Origin: Saccharina japonica
Taxonomy: Eukaryota; Sar; Phaeophyceae; Laminariales; Laminariaceae
NCBI GenBank assembly: GCA_008828725.1
Contig: MEHQ01002323.1
Coordinates: 353,349-417,348, forward strand
Direction of reading: 5' to 3'
Length of the DNA stretch: 64,000 nt
In this document: positions 43,433 through 61,559 of the stretch, piece after piece
Numbering within the stretch: position 1 is the first letter of the stretch
Layout: each line of letters opens with the position of its first letter
Program-made: the position numbers and the translations under genes
Notes under the pieces: generated by a model
The model's input: only the letters and a program-made list of their open reading frames with translations
Told to the model about the DNA's origin: nothing
Databases searched by the model: none

Positions 43433-43495
<63 letters not shown>
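43358..43495. repeat. two long poly-G tracts
   Basis: G runs of about 19 and 60 bases are separated by 50 bp, probably partly artefactual. A gene-free stretch. Confidence 0.9.
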
Positions 43496-43788
43496 GCACC
43501 TCCTTTCAGGAAAATATATACACTTGAAATTACACTTGAATCTTTGTTTTCTAATAGTGAAGTGCGGTACCAAAAAGAGTTGTCATTCCCCTGCAGGCCT
43601 CGAGGGGGTGTGACCGTGAGTGCGGGACAACAAGCAGCAGCAGCAGCAGCAGCAGAGACCACATTCGAACCGAGCCATTCGTTCGGCATTCGGGGAACGG
43701 TTAAAAACCACTACACGTAGACTATACACGTAACAATTATCGCAACCCAATCGGAAAGAACAATGAACGAAGTCGAAGTCGATTTGAC

Positions 43789-43899
43789 TATTACAGGGGA
43801 CCATAATAAATAGGATCTACTGTTCACACAAAAGCCTATATATTTACGGATTTTTACCAACAATATTTGGTCCCTATCTACTTTGGTCTCCCGTAATAT
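43789..43899. mobile_element. family E inverted-repeat element, copy 5
   Basis: The ends are TATTACAGGGGACCATAATA and TTTGGTCTCCCGTAATATA, with AAAAGCCTATATATTTACGG inside as in copy 3. Confidence 0.7.
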
Positions 43900-44150
43900 A
43901 TACCTGGTATTACTATTAATAGGTAGTGTAGTTACAAGCGAATACGAGTTTCTAATTGTAACGGGGCCAACAAAAAAAAAAAAGTTGCCGGAAGCGTCCA
44001 CCGTTCCCCGGTACGGATTCCAAACAGAAAGAAGCGAAGACCGGTGATTTGGTTGCTCGACCAATCAAGACTCCACCAAGGCACACCATTTGACGGACTG
44101 TAACACAAATTCTGCTGCGCGAGTTCCTAGCGACAGCTATACTATCTTAA

Positions 44151-44307
44151 CCCTTTCAGAACCGCAAAACTTATCCCACACTATGTCCAAGTAGTTTTCC
44201 CTCAAAAAAGGGGGACCGGTTCTTTAACCCCTCAAGAACTGTTCCCACATATTTTAGGACAAACTACTTGGAATTAGTGTGGGACATTTTTTTCAGTTCT
44301 GAATGGG
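44151..44307. mobile_element. two family C elements joined head to head through one TTAA
   Basis: The reverse copy 44151-44223 and forward copy 44228-44307 share the central TTAA (44224-44227). The outer flanks are TTAA (44147) and TTAT. Each copy has the ACTACTTG/CAAGTAGT interior. Confidence 0.75.
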
Positions 44308-44572
44308 TTATGCTAATGACTACCGGTATACCAGTACATAGTATGTTACCTGTTGGCCCCGTTGGGAGCTAGTTGGGAGTTGAGAGGGAAAAAAAGGTCA
44401 AAATAAAATGACGAATGCATTACGTACACGCATACCAAAGTATGAAATAGACGCCCGGGCTCCCAGGGTATGACTATTATAGGGTGTGTGGCCGAGCTGC
44501 AATGTCAGGAGTTGTACCACACGCAAGCGCAGCACAAAGCGCAGCGCACATCGCACACAGCAAGGCGGTGCA

Positions 44573-44765
44573 GTGGGTACCCCGATTTAACAGCGCCCAA
44601 GACAAGAGCATTCGGGATTTTTTAAGAGCGGTCAATTACGTAGGCATGTCCCGCCTATACTAAAAGCTATATATATATTCGCCCACTACAGATTAAGAGC
44701 AATGTTGTAGTTAAGAGCGCTTGTTTTGGCTTGTCACGGGGCTTTCTTATATCGGGGTACCCACT
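44573..44765. mobile_element. family D inverted-repeat element, uninterrupted copy
   Basis: The ends are GTGGGTACCCCGATTTAACA and ATATCGGGGTACCCACT. The interior matches 6222-6588 and has intact TTAA at both positions where that copy carries insertions (TTTTTTAAGAGCGG and GTAGTTAAGAGCGC). Confidence 0.8.
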
Positions 44766-45645
44766 ACTACTACTACTACTGTAACTAACTGTACTCGTAC
44801 TAAACCTTTTCGGGCTTGAGAGGACAAAATCGACGATACACGCTGACGACTCCAGCAACGGTCACTACGTGAGTGGGGGATGATGCCGATCGTCGTCCGA
44901 GTTACAATGCAAGGCGTCCTACACATGTGTACGGCACGCGGCACGGGTGCATCGTGATATCGTGATCCTACCCGTCATGCTGGGCACTCACGCTACTCGT
45001 AGACGGCTGATAACACCAAACCAAAGCTATAATTGTTTTGGTCGCTATTTCGGGGTTTCCATGGGGTCAATAGTACGGCTGGCCCCCAAGGGGTCAATAG
45101 TACGGCTGGTCCCCAATGAGTTAAAACTACGGCTACACGCTCTTTCTAGATGCGTGATCATTTCACACACTGTATAGTCGTTTTTTGTGGTCACTATAAA
45201 TCGACATGGGGTCCAGCAACGGTTAAACTTGGTCAGAGGATACGTTCTATAGCACAGCTAGTAAAGCAAGTGTAAAGAAAGGTGGTGGGACAAAACGGCG
45301 TGCGTGTTCATTGCCCGCCGCTTCTGCCCACCTTCTTCGGGGCCTCCTGTGAAGAGACTCGACGCCCTTTGGTGTTGGTCAACAGTACTACGGGTTCTTT
45401 GACTCCACCTGGTATATTCGATTCCTCTTAGATGAGATTCGACGCCCTTCAGAGTTGGCTCAACAGCACCACGATGATTTCTACAGACAAAATAAAACAA
45501 GAAACCGTTATAATGCGAATCGTACACGATGTACTGCTATATAACTGTACCTGTATCATATTGTACCAGATACCAGGTACCACCGTATTCGTATGCGCCA
45601 TACGTATACTTCGTGTAAACCTTACGTAATACAAGTGTCTCCCCC

Positions 45646-45954
45646 ACTTGTGTTCGCGTAGATCTGCCCGCGCAGGCGAACTTCCTTAGATGTGCCCGCA
45701 CTGAAAATAGAGCCTTTCCAAGCACGACGACCAGGTGGCACACCAACCAGGCATGCCTCTCGTTAGGGTTAGGGTTAGATTTCCGGGTCGGGGTGGTGGC
45801 CGCCGTTAGTCGAAGCAAAACATAAGCTCACCGTCGGGAACGAATGCCTTACAGCTTCGTGACAAAACCCTACCTCATTAGAAACAGCATCCTTTTGTGC
45901 GGGCACGTCTGAGAAGTTCGCCTGAGCGGGCAGATTTACGCCTGTTGCCCCACT
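45646..45954. repeat. inverted repeat enclosing telomere-like motif
   Basis: The arms CCCCACTTGTGTTCGCGTAG...GTGCCCGCA (45648-45697) and TGTGCGGGCACGTC...TTGCCCCACT (45895-45953) are imperfect inverted copies about 50 bp long. GTTAGGGTTAGGGTTAG lies between them at 45764-45780. Confidence 0.7.
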
Positions 45955-46295
45955 TCGGAGGCCAGCCTTGAAATTTCCCTGGACTCTCAGCCTTCTCTCA
46001 GTTAATTGCCGACGGAAAAATTATGTTTTTGGGATCGGTCCTGGAATTCTTCTTTTTTTCTTCGATTAGTTTCTTCGATTCATCCAACAAACGGGTGCTT
46101 TCTTCAAATTTTTTGTTTGTTCTCGAGTTTGCCGTATTTAATTCAGGATCGGTCCTGGAATCCATTTTTATTCTTTGTTTCTTCGATGTACTGTATCCCG
46201 CCCCAAAAAGTGGTGCTTTGGGCACAGCAGCATCCGCGACCGATGGTAACTGGTAACTTGCCTTAGACGGAACGAGATGGTTTTCTTCCTGCACG

Positions 46296-46440
46296 CCCGA
46301 CCTCTTGGCATTTGCAAGTCGCACTGCACCTATTCAACAACGTCTTCTATCTGATTACTCTTTCGTCTGACCTACCAGGTATATACTTCCCTGAGCGAGC
46401 GGCGTACAGCCGCCCGCGGAGCGCAGCCTTGTACGAAGTA
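46296..46440. repeat. repeat family J with GC-rich hairpin, copy 2
   Basis: CGACCTCTTGGCATTTGCAA, then GAGCGGCGTACAGCCGCCCG and CGGAGCGCAGCC, in the order seen at 19794. Confidence 0.65.
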
Positions 46441-49299
46441 TATACATATCATACGTCGTACATAGCACTGGCATGCATTTTCTCGGGCGGGCCTCTCTCT
46501 CTGTCAGGGGCTCGGGACGCCGGACAACCTGATCGATGGCTGCCCCGCTGCCCCTTGTGCCGGTTGGAAAATTGACTTTTTCTGAGAAAACAAAAGCCAT
46601 TTTCACCAGCAACACAGCGAGGAACACGCGTCGACGAGGCGCCCCCGGGCGCACTCACGTGCAGCCTGTTCGCTCGTATACATACGGTACGTATCCTCCT
46701 CGCCTTCTATGTAAGGGCGGAGTAGGAAATGGAAAAACTACGAGTTGACCCGGTAAGGTTTTCGTGCTCGCACTGCTGTATTATACCTTGATCATACCAT
46801 ACAGGATACATACCACACGAGATGACGAGTACGGGTCTACTACAGTAAGTATGTATATACGTTGTACGGTGTACGGCAAGAAAGCCCTCTCTATCACACG
46901 TGCGTTTGTACACAACAGGCACACACTGCTGCAGTACCACGTACCGGGGAGCACGTAAGATCCTGGTAGGTGTGGTATTCATGTTTGAACATGACGTGGG
47001 AACGTGGGCACGGCGCTGAAGGATCACGAAGCGAGGCGAGGCGAACGCCCGGTGCGATTCGGAAACAATTTATTGAGATCAATGAATGGCAACGGGACCC
47101 TTGGGCCTAGAACGTTTACCTTGCTCTCAAAGATTGCTACACTCTCATCAGTACATCAGCACCGCGGCAGCAACACGAGCCGGTGCAGTGGCAGTACCAC
47201 GTAGAGAGCGGTGAGGTCGGGTCGTCATCTCAGCGAACGGTATGATTGCCGAAAAATAGCAATTAGCGGGACTATTCAAAAACCGGAGTCACGCGTAGCC
47301 AGCGATACGACCGTGCAGCCCAGGCCACATCGCGAACCGTGGGGAGAGAGAAGCCGAGGCTCACTCGTCCGTCACAACTTCAGCAAGCTAACTTGTTCAA
47401 GCTTGGCCATCGTGGCAGCAGCAGTGCAGCGAGCGCCCGCAAACTGCAGTATAACCGATTGATTTCCCGATGCTCGAAAAAAAAGACACGCAACGTTCAA
47501 CGAACAACACAGGGCAATGCGAACTACGCACGGCGGTGTAAGGAGACATGAGCGGCTGCGTCTCGGCATACCTTGTCGAACTCCATGGTGCTCTTGAGAA
47601 GTCACAGTACAGCAGTCTGAGGTCAGACAGGCCGAGCAGAACAGCTGAACGAGCTTTCTGCGAAAATAGCAGCCCTTTTTAATAAAGCCTTCCAGGACGA
47701 TGGAACACCGCGACAAGCCGATAGTCGACAAAAGGAGCCGAAGGGCCGGAGAGGGTGACAAGAGCGTCCTATGATGCTGTACAGGCGTTTAGGCAGCAAG
47801 GAAATTGTAAACCCAGCCCCGCAGCCCTGACGCCGTGTTCCAACCAAACGCATCGCACCAATATTATACAGCACATAGTTTATTTTTCCAACTTCAGGAT
47901 TAATAAGTGATTTATAAAAGTAGCAAGATTTTGGATTTCGGCGTTCGCCCTTCGGACGAAAACGAGGCACAGCACAAGACTGCCCCAAGCCAGAAGTTGT
48001 CGATGATGTGCTCCCACGATAATGACAAAAATAGCGGGAGTGTTGTTTCGCGGACAAGGAGGCATCAGGCAGGATGACCCGAGCTACGAGCAGGGCGCGG
48101 TGTGGGTTGTATTTCGGCTCATCTAAGATCCAACCCCATTATTTTTCGTTGGCACCACACACTACTACTACGACGTACGTACAACTCAAATGTCTGAATT
48201 TGCACCTCGACTAGTTACATTACAGCAAGGTCATAGTAGTCGCACCCACGTGAAGTTTAGTCATCCTTGTGCGAAAATTAAAATTGCTCCGGAGAGCTTA
48301 TTTTTCTCGGCCTATCCGTGACCTCAAAAGGAACTTCAGAGACGTGTTGAATGTTGATGAGTTTGAAAAAAAGATGTGTCGCAGTAATTCAGTCTTGCAG
48401 CAGTCTGATGGGAAGCAATCAGCGCTTCAGAGAACACAGAAAAAGCCTCATCGCTACGATGGGTCCACGCATCACAATGTCAAAGTATTAGATGCATCGA
48501 TCGGTAGAGATACAGCAGTAATAGCAGTAATTAAGTGAGCCTACTTAACTACTATTTACGGGGGGGGGGAGTTGCACCCGGTTCCTAAACAAGTCAGAGC
48601 GGCTTTCTCATTCTTCTTCCTCGCCTACAAACAAACAAAGCAAGCAGCTCTTCCTTCTCGCTTGCCCTCCTTCTTTCCACCGCTTGGCAATACTCGTGCA
48701 AGATCCGGTCTACTGCTGTGGGCCTCCCTGCTGTACAATTGCCTTACACAACACACACAAAGAAGAAAACTTACAGCCGACGCGGCAGAAAGAGCGTACG
48801 TACGCATCACAGCCTACGTAAGACGGCGAACACGGCAACCCAACCCCTCCTCCTGCTTTCCAACCCGGCAGCCCAGCTGGCAAGCAAGCGCGGTCAGCCT
48901 CGCACCTTCCGTTTATCAGACTACTTCTCTTCCGCGCAGCGAAAAGCAACGGAAGCGCCGACATCAAAACAGTACGTACGTGACTGCTGTTCACCGCTAA
49001 ATAGATCTCGACGCGCGATGACCCACTGCTGCCATTTAATGCTTTCGACGAGGTTTTACTTTTTCTGCGTCGTCGCCGCATCCCTCTTCCTCGGTTCGTC
49101 GCCGACCTTGCCACACAGAATGTTTTTGCACAAAATTTACGAGTTCCCAACTATTACTGTGTTGCGCCACGAATATACAACACTGGACCAGGAAAAAAAT
49201 TACGGCTCCTTTCTTCCCTGTGCCCGAACAAACATCCAACACATGAGCAGTCTTCATTGCTGCCGTCGTCATCTTGTGGGGCGCATGCTGGCTAGTCGC

Positions 49300-55297
<5,998 letters not shown>

Positions 55298-56849
55298 GCT
55301 TCCGTAGGGGTAGGTTGAGCTTGCTTAAAAGGGACTTTAGAGTTTTGGTCTCCGGAGCTTCAGGGGTTGGCAGGGGGGCTTTTGCCTCCAAGGCCCAGCG
55401 ACTTCGAGGCAATATGTTGTATGGAAGGCATTCTCTCAAGGGGACAGGGAATGTAAGAACGCTAATATTCTCTGGAACTCCTTCGTAGTTTGTATTCTTG
55501 TTTCGGTTGGCTGGAAGCGAACGTTTCAAACAAACGCAAAAACAAGAACAGCGGTCTGCGCGCGCTGCGTACTGCGCGCTCGGAAGTCGGAAGTCTCTCC
55601 GGGCACCCAATTCGTGATGCAAGCATGATCATGTGGGCACGCACGAGGCACTCGGTATGACAGCGTATTCGTAGTAGTCCAGAATCCAGAAGGGTAAGAG
55701 GGTAGAAGCATACCGGTAAAAAACATGTACATTGTTTTTCTTGCGGACGAACTTGGACGAACTGCTGTGTGGCGAAAACGGCTGAAAATAAAAACTGCTG
55801 CAGGTTCTGGCAGGTTCAAAAACTGTTCACACGTCGGATGAAAATGGTGGGCTTTGTATGTATGTGACGGGGAAAAGCCCACAGCGTCGGACAGATCACA
55901 CGGTTTTACAGCAAACCAAACCCTCTAGATCCTAGCCTGCTGTTACGACTTGTTTTGCGGGACCTGTATCATATACCTCCAGTGTACTCGCATCATCTAT
56001 CTGTCTGTATAATGTAGCTGAGGACGCCAAGAGTGGCTGTTATGGTATCATTGCTGGAATTATGTGGAAACGCGGAACGCCGAACTCACCCGGGGTACGG
56101 TGTATACCACAACCCCTGAGGTGCTATTGTTGCTTCATAATCAGCAGACGGGTCGGTTCCTCCGTTAACATTCCGTCGACGAATTAATTCGTACCCAGCC
56201 TCTCTGCTGTGATCAGCCTGAAAAATATGTGTTTGGTCATCGCGTGCAAGGATACCGGTTGCTCGTGCCCCGTCTGCTCATTCGTCTGCCGGGTGTTGAT
56301 TAGGATGATGCGGGCCAAGCTTTTCACTGTAACAGAGACTCTCACCCAGGGCTACTACGCGTACCCCTGCGTTGATTCGCGTGTAGTCAACGCGGCACCT
56401 CATCGCAGAGAGGAGATGCCCTGGAAAAATAAACACTACGAGCTGACGCCGTTGCGGACGTGACTCGCGCACAACGATGGGCGGGCGGGATGGTAAATTT
56501 TTCCCCTAGCCTCTTTCTATGTATCCGGGCTGTTGTCGGTCGGTCGCAAGGCGAGTGTTTGTCGCTGGATCATCTCGCTTATTTATCTGTACAGTCCGGA
56601 GGCTTTTTCCACAACCGGGGACATACTTCATGCGCCCCCGCTTTTAACTTCTAGGATTACTCCGGTAACATTCCGTCGACACATTAATTCGTATACGATA
56701 TACTCTACAGTAGTTTGGGACAAACGAGGCCTCTCAGCTACGGCATGAGAGCACGCCCATACTCACTTGTCTTCTCTTTTTTCTTTTATCTCAATGCCGT
56801 ACGAGTAGCTCATTTTTGTATATTATTATCCTTCCCGCGAATTGTTTCT
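55298..56849. other. upstream region of histone H3 and flank of retroelement relic
   Basis: No exon was recognised. The histone H3 promoter should lie in the first few hundred bases. CTTTTAAG at about 55326-55333 (minus strand) is a weak TATA-like site. A family K fragment lies at 55921, and direct repeats of CATTCCGTCGACNNATTAAT lie at about 56169 and 56660. Confidence 0.45.
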
Positions 56850-58560
56850 CGTCCTCATCATACCCAAATTTCTAGCTTGACCTCTAATGGGCCCCGCTTT
56901 GATTGTTACGTAGGGACGCTGCATAAGAAATTTGCGAACTGCTCGGGCAGTGGCAGGACGTCCGTATCTATGGTTTACGCCGTTTCGCGAGAGCGCGCTT
57001 TGCCCCCGCCGCGGCCGGGGATGCTGCCATCCCTGTGCATCTGCGTGCGCCTGTGCTGGAATTCCACACCCCATGCACTCCCTAAGGACGTCCGCGGCTG
57101 TGCTGTCCATACTATGGCTCGCTGCCCCTCCCACTCGGACGTCTGGGTGGAAGATCACGGCGTGTGCTGTACACTCGGCCATGTACTGTAACGTGTCCCA
57201 CCATGACTGGGGGCGGGAAACAGTATCCATGGGTCATTGTGTGTTCCCTCCCGATGTATCGGCCACATCTTGGCTAAAATATATTTACCCTCGCCAACCC
57301 CTCACAGTGGTACCACTATCTCCTCGGCCTCTCCCACTCTAACACCGGGATCCGGAACGAGGTGGTGTTCGTATCTCACAGGATGCCGAGGTACCGTTGC
57401 ATCCTCGACGGCTTCAGGTCGCACTTGGTGTTCGACAGGGAGCAGCCGCGAAATAATACCAGGTATTAAATAAAATAATGTACTCGTAGCATGTACGTGG
57501 AAGATAAGTTCCCGTACCAGGCGTCGTCGATATAGGCGAGGACAGGAATACCGCATGGACGCAGATACGCCGCTTTAGCCTCGCTGAATGAATGATAACA
57601 TGCGGAGCTCCCGTTTCAACCGAACAGGGTGGTAGTGCACAAGCAGTCCGTGCCAGCGTACGACACCTAGAGAGCGGCCAGCTCTCCGGCTGCAGGCTCA
57701 GATTGTGGAACCCGGAGCGGTCGTCCCGAATACCTATGCAGATCGCCTCCTCCGCGACGTCTGCTACCCATGCCACCGTGTCCATTCTAAGGGTAACACC
57801 GAGGCAACCCTCGTTAGGGGTCGAGCGTCCATGACTAGCCGGGACTTCGCAGGCTCGACAAAAATTGGCCGCACCAACCTAGTTTGTTTCTGGGCCGGTC
57901 GAAATCTGGACATCGGCCGATTTCATCGGGTATCCCCGTTCAAGTAGAGCTGCAACTTCCGACCGTACGAGCTCGACGTGGTCTTTCGGTATGCGATTGG
58001 GAAGCGGCGCTCCTGCGAATGCGACCCGCCGGTACGGGGACTCGAGCGCTGTTCCTCGATACTCTTCGGTGCGGACCTCGAGCGCGCTCACGCCGTCCTT
58101 GACGTCTGGGAGCGGTTGTGCTTCCTGTGGATGGTCCCGCAACATAAATCGTGCCGATAATTCGTTGCGGAAGTTCAGCCCCCCTGGGGCATTATCCGTT
58201 CCGTTCACTCGCACGCCGTGTATGGGTGCTTCGCACGGCACGCGGGCTGGGCTTCCGTCTGACGGGTTTCGCTCTACGCCTGTCACAATCGACATGTAAT
58301 CTACGTTCGGCTTGCCGCGCGCCCCCACCCAGCTTTGTTCCTCGGCAGACAGAACTGGGATGGCTGGGCAGGTTACTTCTACTGCTTGGTGCCTTTGCGG
58401 TAGGTTCGCGTGACATACGCCGGCGAATTCCTAGTCTATCGCCGCCGTTGAGGAGTGGTGTGCAATGAATCCCATGCCAGACCAGTTTTCCACTCAGCTC
58501 GAGTTTGCATGTGGCGTCCTTGAACAACCTGGTTCTCAGAATACCGAACGAAGGTCGCGA
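56850..58560 (-). pseudogene. decayed retroelement with YIDD-type reverse transcriptase
   Basis: Several minus-strand frames, broken by stops and shifts, carry reverse transcriptase landmarks in the right order. These are FVEPAKSRLVMDARPL near 57850, IRDDRSGFHNLSLQPESWPL near 57700, YIDDAWYGNL near 57530, and KPSRMQRYLGIL followed by TSFRIP near 57400. The YIDD box is the catalytic palm motif. The set resembles Ty3 or DIRS-like reverse transcriptases, and I cannot decide between them. An upstream open stretch (58328-57879) continues into the RT frame. Multiple frameshifts and in-frame stops show it is inactive. No long terminal repeats were identified. Confidence 0.6.
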
Positions 58561-61559
58561 TGTCAAGGACGTGTTGAAAACAGTCGCCGCGCCACTAATT
58601 ATCCGTTTTGAACGGTAGGATATAGCTGTCGCTAGGAACTCGCGCAGCAAGGTATTTGTAACTGCCATCAACTTGTGTGCATTGGTGGATGATAGACGGT
58701 AGGGAGGATTCTCAGTTGGTTTTGTCGAATTTTGAGCTGGAAACTTGACACGCGCTTCATTTTAGTTTTCTAAAGAAATTACTTACTGAACCTCTTGATT
58801 TTTCCCTCCACCGTCAGTTGTAGCCAATAGTGATTTCCGTTTTTTTTTCTGAAACATGCCTATTAATAGTTCACGAAAAAAAAAAATGGTGCAGTAGGCA
58901 ATCCCTTTGGAAGACTATATTGAAGCGCGTGCCTATTTTTCAGCTCAAAATCCGAAAAAATGGACTGAGAAGTGCCTTAACAATTAAAAGGTTTTGTTGG
59001 CCAGCCCAGCTCGTACAGAAAGTGTTGGTCTCATAAGGAACTCAAATAGACTAATGAGGTTCCCCTATTCTGCCATGTGTAACGCCTATCGGGAACGTGA
59101 CGCCGTGTATCCTAACAACTAACAACTCCTAAATAGTCAGTGTTCCCTAAGTGTTCCCTATATCTTTAACTGCGTATACCGTACACGGCACTCCATGATA
59201 CCAGGCCGGGCAGACGACCAGTGGTATTCTGGCCGGGCCGACGGTGCGTGAGATTGGAATTTCATTGGCCGGGTTGGGCTTCGGCCCGTGATTTGAAACC
59301 TCGCGGGTCGGGCCGAGCAGGGCGCGGTCGGGCCGGCCCCACCCGGCCCCACCCGCTAGAGTTGGGAAATATAACGAAACGTGACATAAAACGTGACATA
59401 CCAGGTATCAGTTATTTTCGTTATTACTACCCTACAGTATTACTTCCTTTTAAGCCAACCACCGAACCACAGACGGTATCGCCGAACCACCGACAGTTTC
59501 AATGTCTGGAGTGAAGCCTTCATGTCTTGTCTCCGTCTTTCCAACAACCGAACCATCAGAACTACACTTTTCACGTATTTCGGTACTTCGTCTCCCAAGG
59601 ACCCTCGAAAGGACCCTAAAAAAACTATTAATAGATACATTATTCACCACTGAAAAACGTAAAAAATCTCGATCATCAAGGACGATGAACTCGAAGAAAT
59701 CCATTTTCCACCTCCAAGGGCGCACAAGGCACCGGAGAAGCCGGAAGTTGGGGCGTGACGCTTGTATGTGAGATCGACCACCATCGCTTATTTTACGGTG
59801 CAGACGTCAATCGTTAGGGACCGCGTTTGAAAATTATGAATTGGGGGGGGCTCAGACGGTCACTTTTTCATTTAGTGAAAGCATGCTTTCTCCGTACACA
59901 GGCCATTCGACTTTAAACGGTATGCCGGGGTGTTGCGCGCCATTTACCCTTTCCATCGGCAGCGCTCGATGGCCAAGGTACCACTACTGTAATGATCACA
60001 ATCCCGCGTAGATGAGAGTCGATGTACCTTAGGGTTTGATGCGCCTGGGGCTGCCGATACAAGGAGCTTTCTGTGGCGGATGTCTCCAATACCGTCAACT
60101 GGCATAGCAACCATCGGCAACCGTTTATGGCTTTGTTTCGAGTCGGATGAGAAAATAGTTTTGTAGTTTTGCATACAGAAACCCGAGTAAACTGGGTAAT
60201 ATTGAGACACTCGACCGGTAACGGCAGATATGCTCGGCATCCAATAAAACAAGCTTGTGGTTTCCGTTAGAGAGGTGGGTGGTTCGGAGAACGGCGTGAT
60301 TACGTTGCGCTGACGTTTTTTTTCTGGAGTTGGAACTCGATCGATTGCGTTGCGAATGAAACATGGTCTGGTATTATTGAAACGCTAGATGTACGTCGCA
60401 ACACCGGTGGACTAAAACGAAAATGGATTGTTGCGTATTATTACTTAATTTGCCTTGCCTTCCTGACAATGTGCAGATCATTTTTCATTCAGAATGAAAA
60501 AGCTGACACCATTCGTCGAATACCACCAATCCCATCCAATCCGTATTCACACGGTCAACCACACCTACCTACCCACCCACCCACCCACCTACCGACCCAC
60601 CAATTCGCCCATGATGTATGTGTATGTTCTTCAAATGAAACCGTTAATTCTACTCGTCGACATGCAGCACACTCAGTGTCCGTGCCGATTTTTCATCCTA
60701 GAGAGATACAAGCCCTGCGGTCATAAAACTACGACACAGAGATACGACATCGTAACGCAGCAAGGAGAGTAGGCAATGCAATGCCATGTCATCGTACTGA
60801 ATACGAAAATTTCAACATGCACACGCCAACAATCCAGATACATTGAGAGAGAGAGAAAAACGAAAGACAAAACTGAAAAATGGTCCAAAGAGAAGAAAAA
60901 GAAACAAATGCCGTGGCCCCCGTGATGAGATCCGACCGACAATTCAAAACAAACACAAAAAAAAACAGTACAGACAGAAAGCACCACCATGACCAGGTGC
61001 GTCTAACGGATGTGTAGCGCTTACTACCCAATTTCGCCTCATCCTTTGCGCCAAAAAACGAAACAAAAGAACGAAAGAAACCAAAATATAAAAAAACAAC
61101 AACTGAAAATGAAGAACACACAAATACATCTTACACTAGAGATACAGAAGGAAAAATACACCATACGCTGGAGATACAGAAGGACAGAAAGAGAAAGCAA
61201 ATAAGCAAAAACAACGACAAACAATACGAACACCCCGAGCCTATGCATCAAATCGATGCGATCGAGAATCTCAAACGAAGAAGGGGAACGGAACGCCGCT
61301 TTCGGGTGCTTCGTCGTCAGCCGCAGAAGTTTGCGGTATGAGCAGCCTAGACAGGTTCTTCCTACTATTAATAGTCGGCCTGGTACCTTGCTACCCTGTC
61401 TGCTGTCTCCTTCCTGCTTTCATCAACCCCAGTTTCTCTACGACTGTTGCCCCCCCCTTCCCATTCCCTTGGGCACCACCCACAACGAGTACGTTGCGCT
61501 TTCTACTAAAAAAATGCCTCATCGTTGTGCCACTTAACCATTAACCGTTCGGCTGCTTC
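58561..61559. other. gene-free stretch between two retroelement relics
   Basis: It contains a sequence shared with 44.1 kb (GCTGCGCGAGTTCCTAGCGA, inverted here at 58622-58655), a GGGCC-rich repeat at 59.26-59.36 kb, A-rich sequence at 60.8-61.2 kb, and minus-strand open frames at 59.94-60.36 kb that I could not assign. Confidence 0.4.

Larger units (their letters stand above)
42988..49299. other. region between RING-CUE start and histone H3 stop, no gene recognised
   Basis: It holds poly-G tracts (43358-43495), family C, D and E elements, a pair of inverted arms with telomere-like repeats (45646-45954), and a repeat shared with 19.8 kb. A short minus-strand exon-like sequence, ATGGAGTTCGACAAG followed by GTATGC, lies at about 47573-47587 but could not be linked to anything. 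Confidence 0.4.

Noticed and set aside
46490..46580. Plus-strand segment encoding RWLPRCPLCR, suggestive of a RING finger end
   Set aside because: No upstream RING half exists nearby, and the true RING of the ligase is fully accounted for elsewhere.
59944..60364. Minus-strand frames with weak resemblance to Copia-type protease (VDGIGDI)
   Set aside because: The catalytic and zinc-knuckle motifs are absent, so the resemblance is too short to support.
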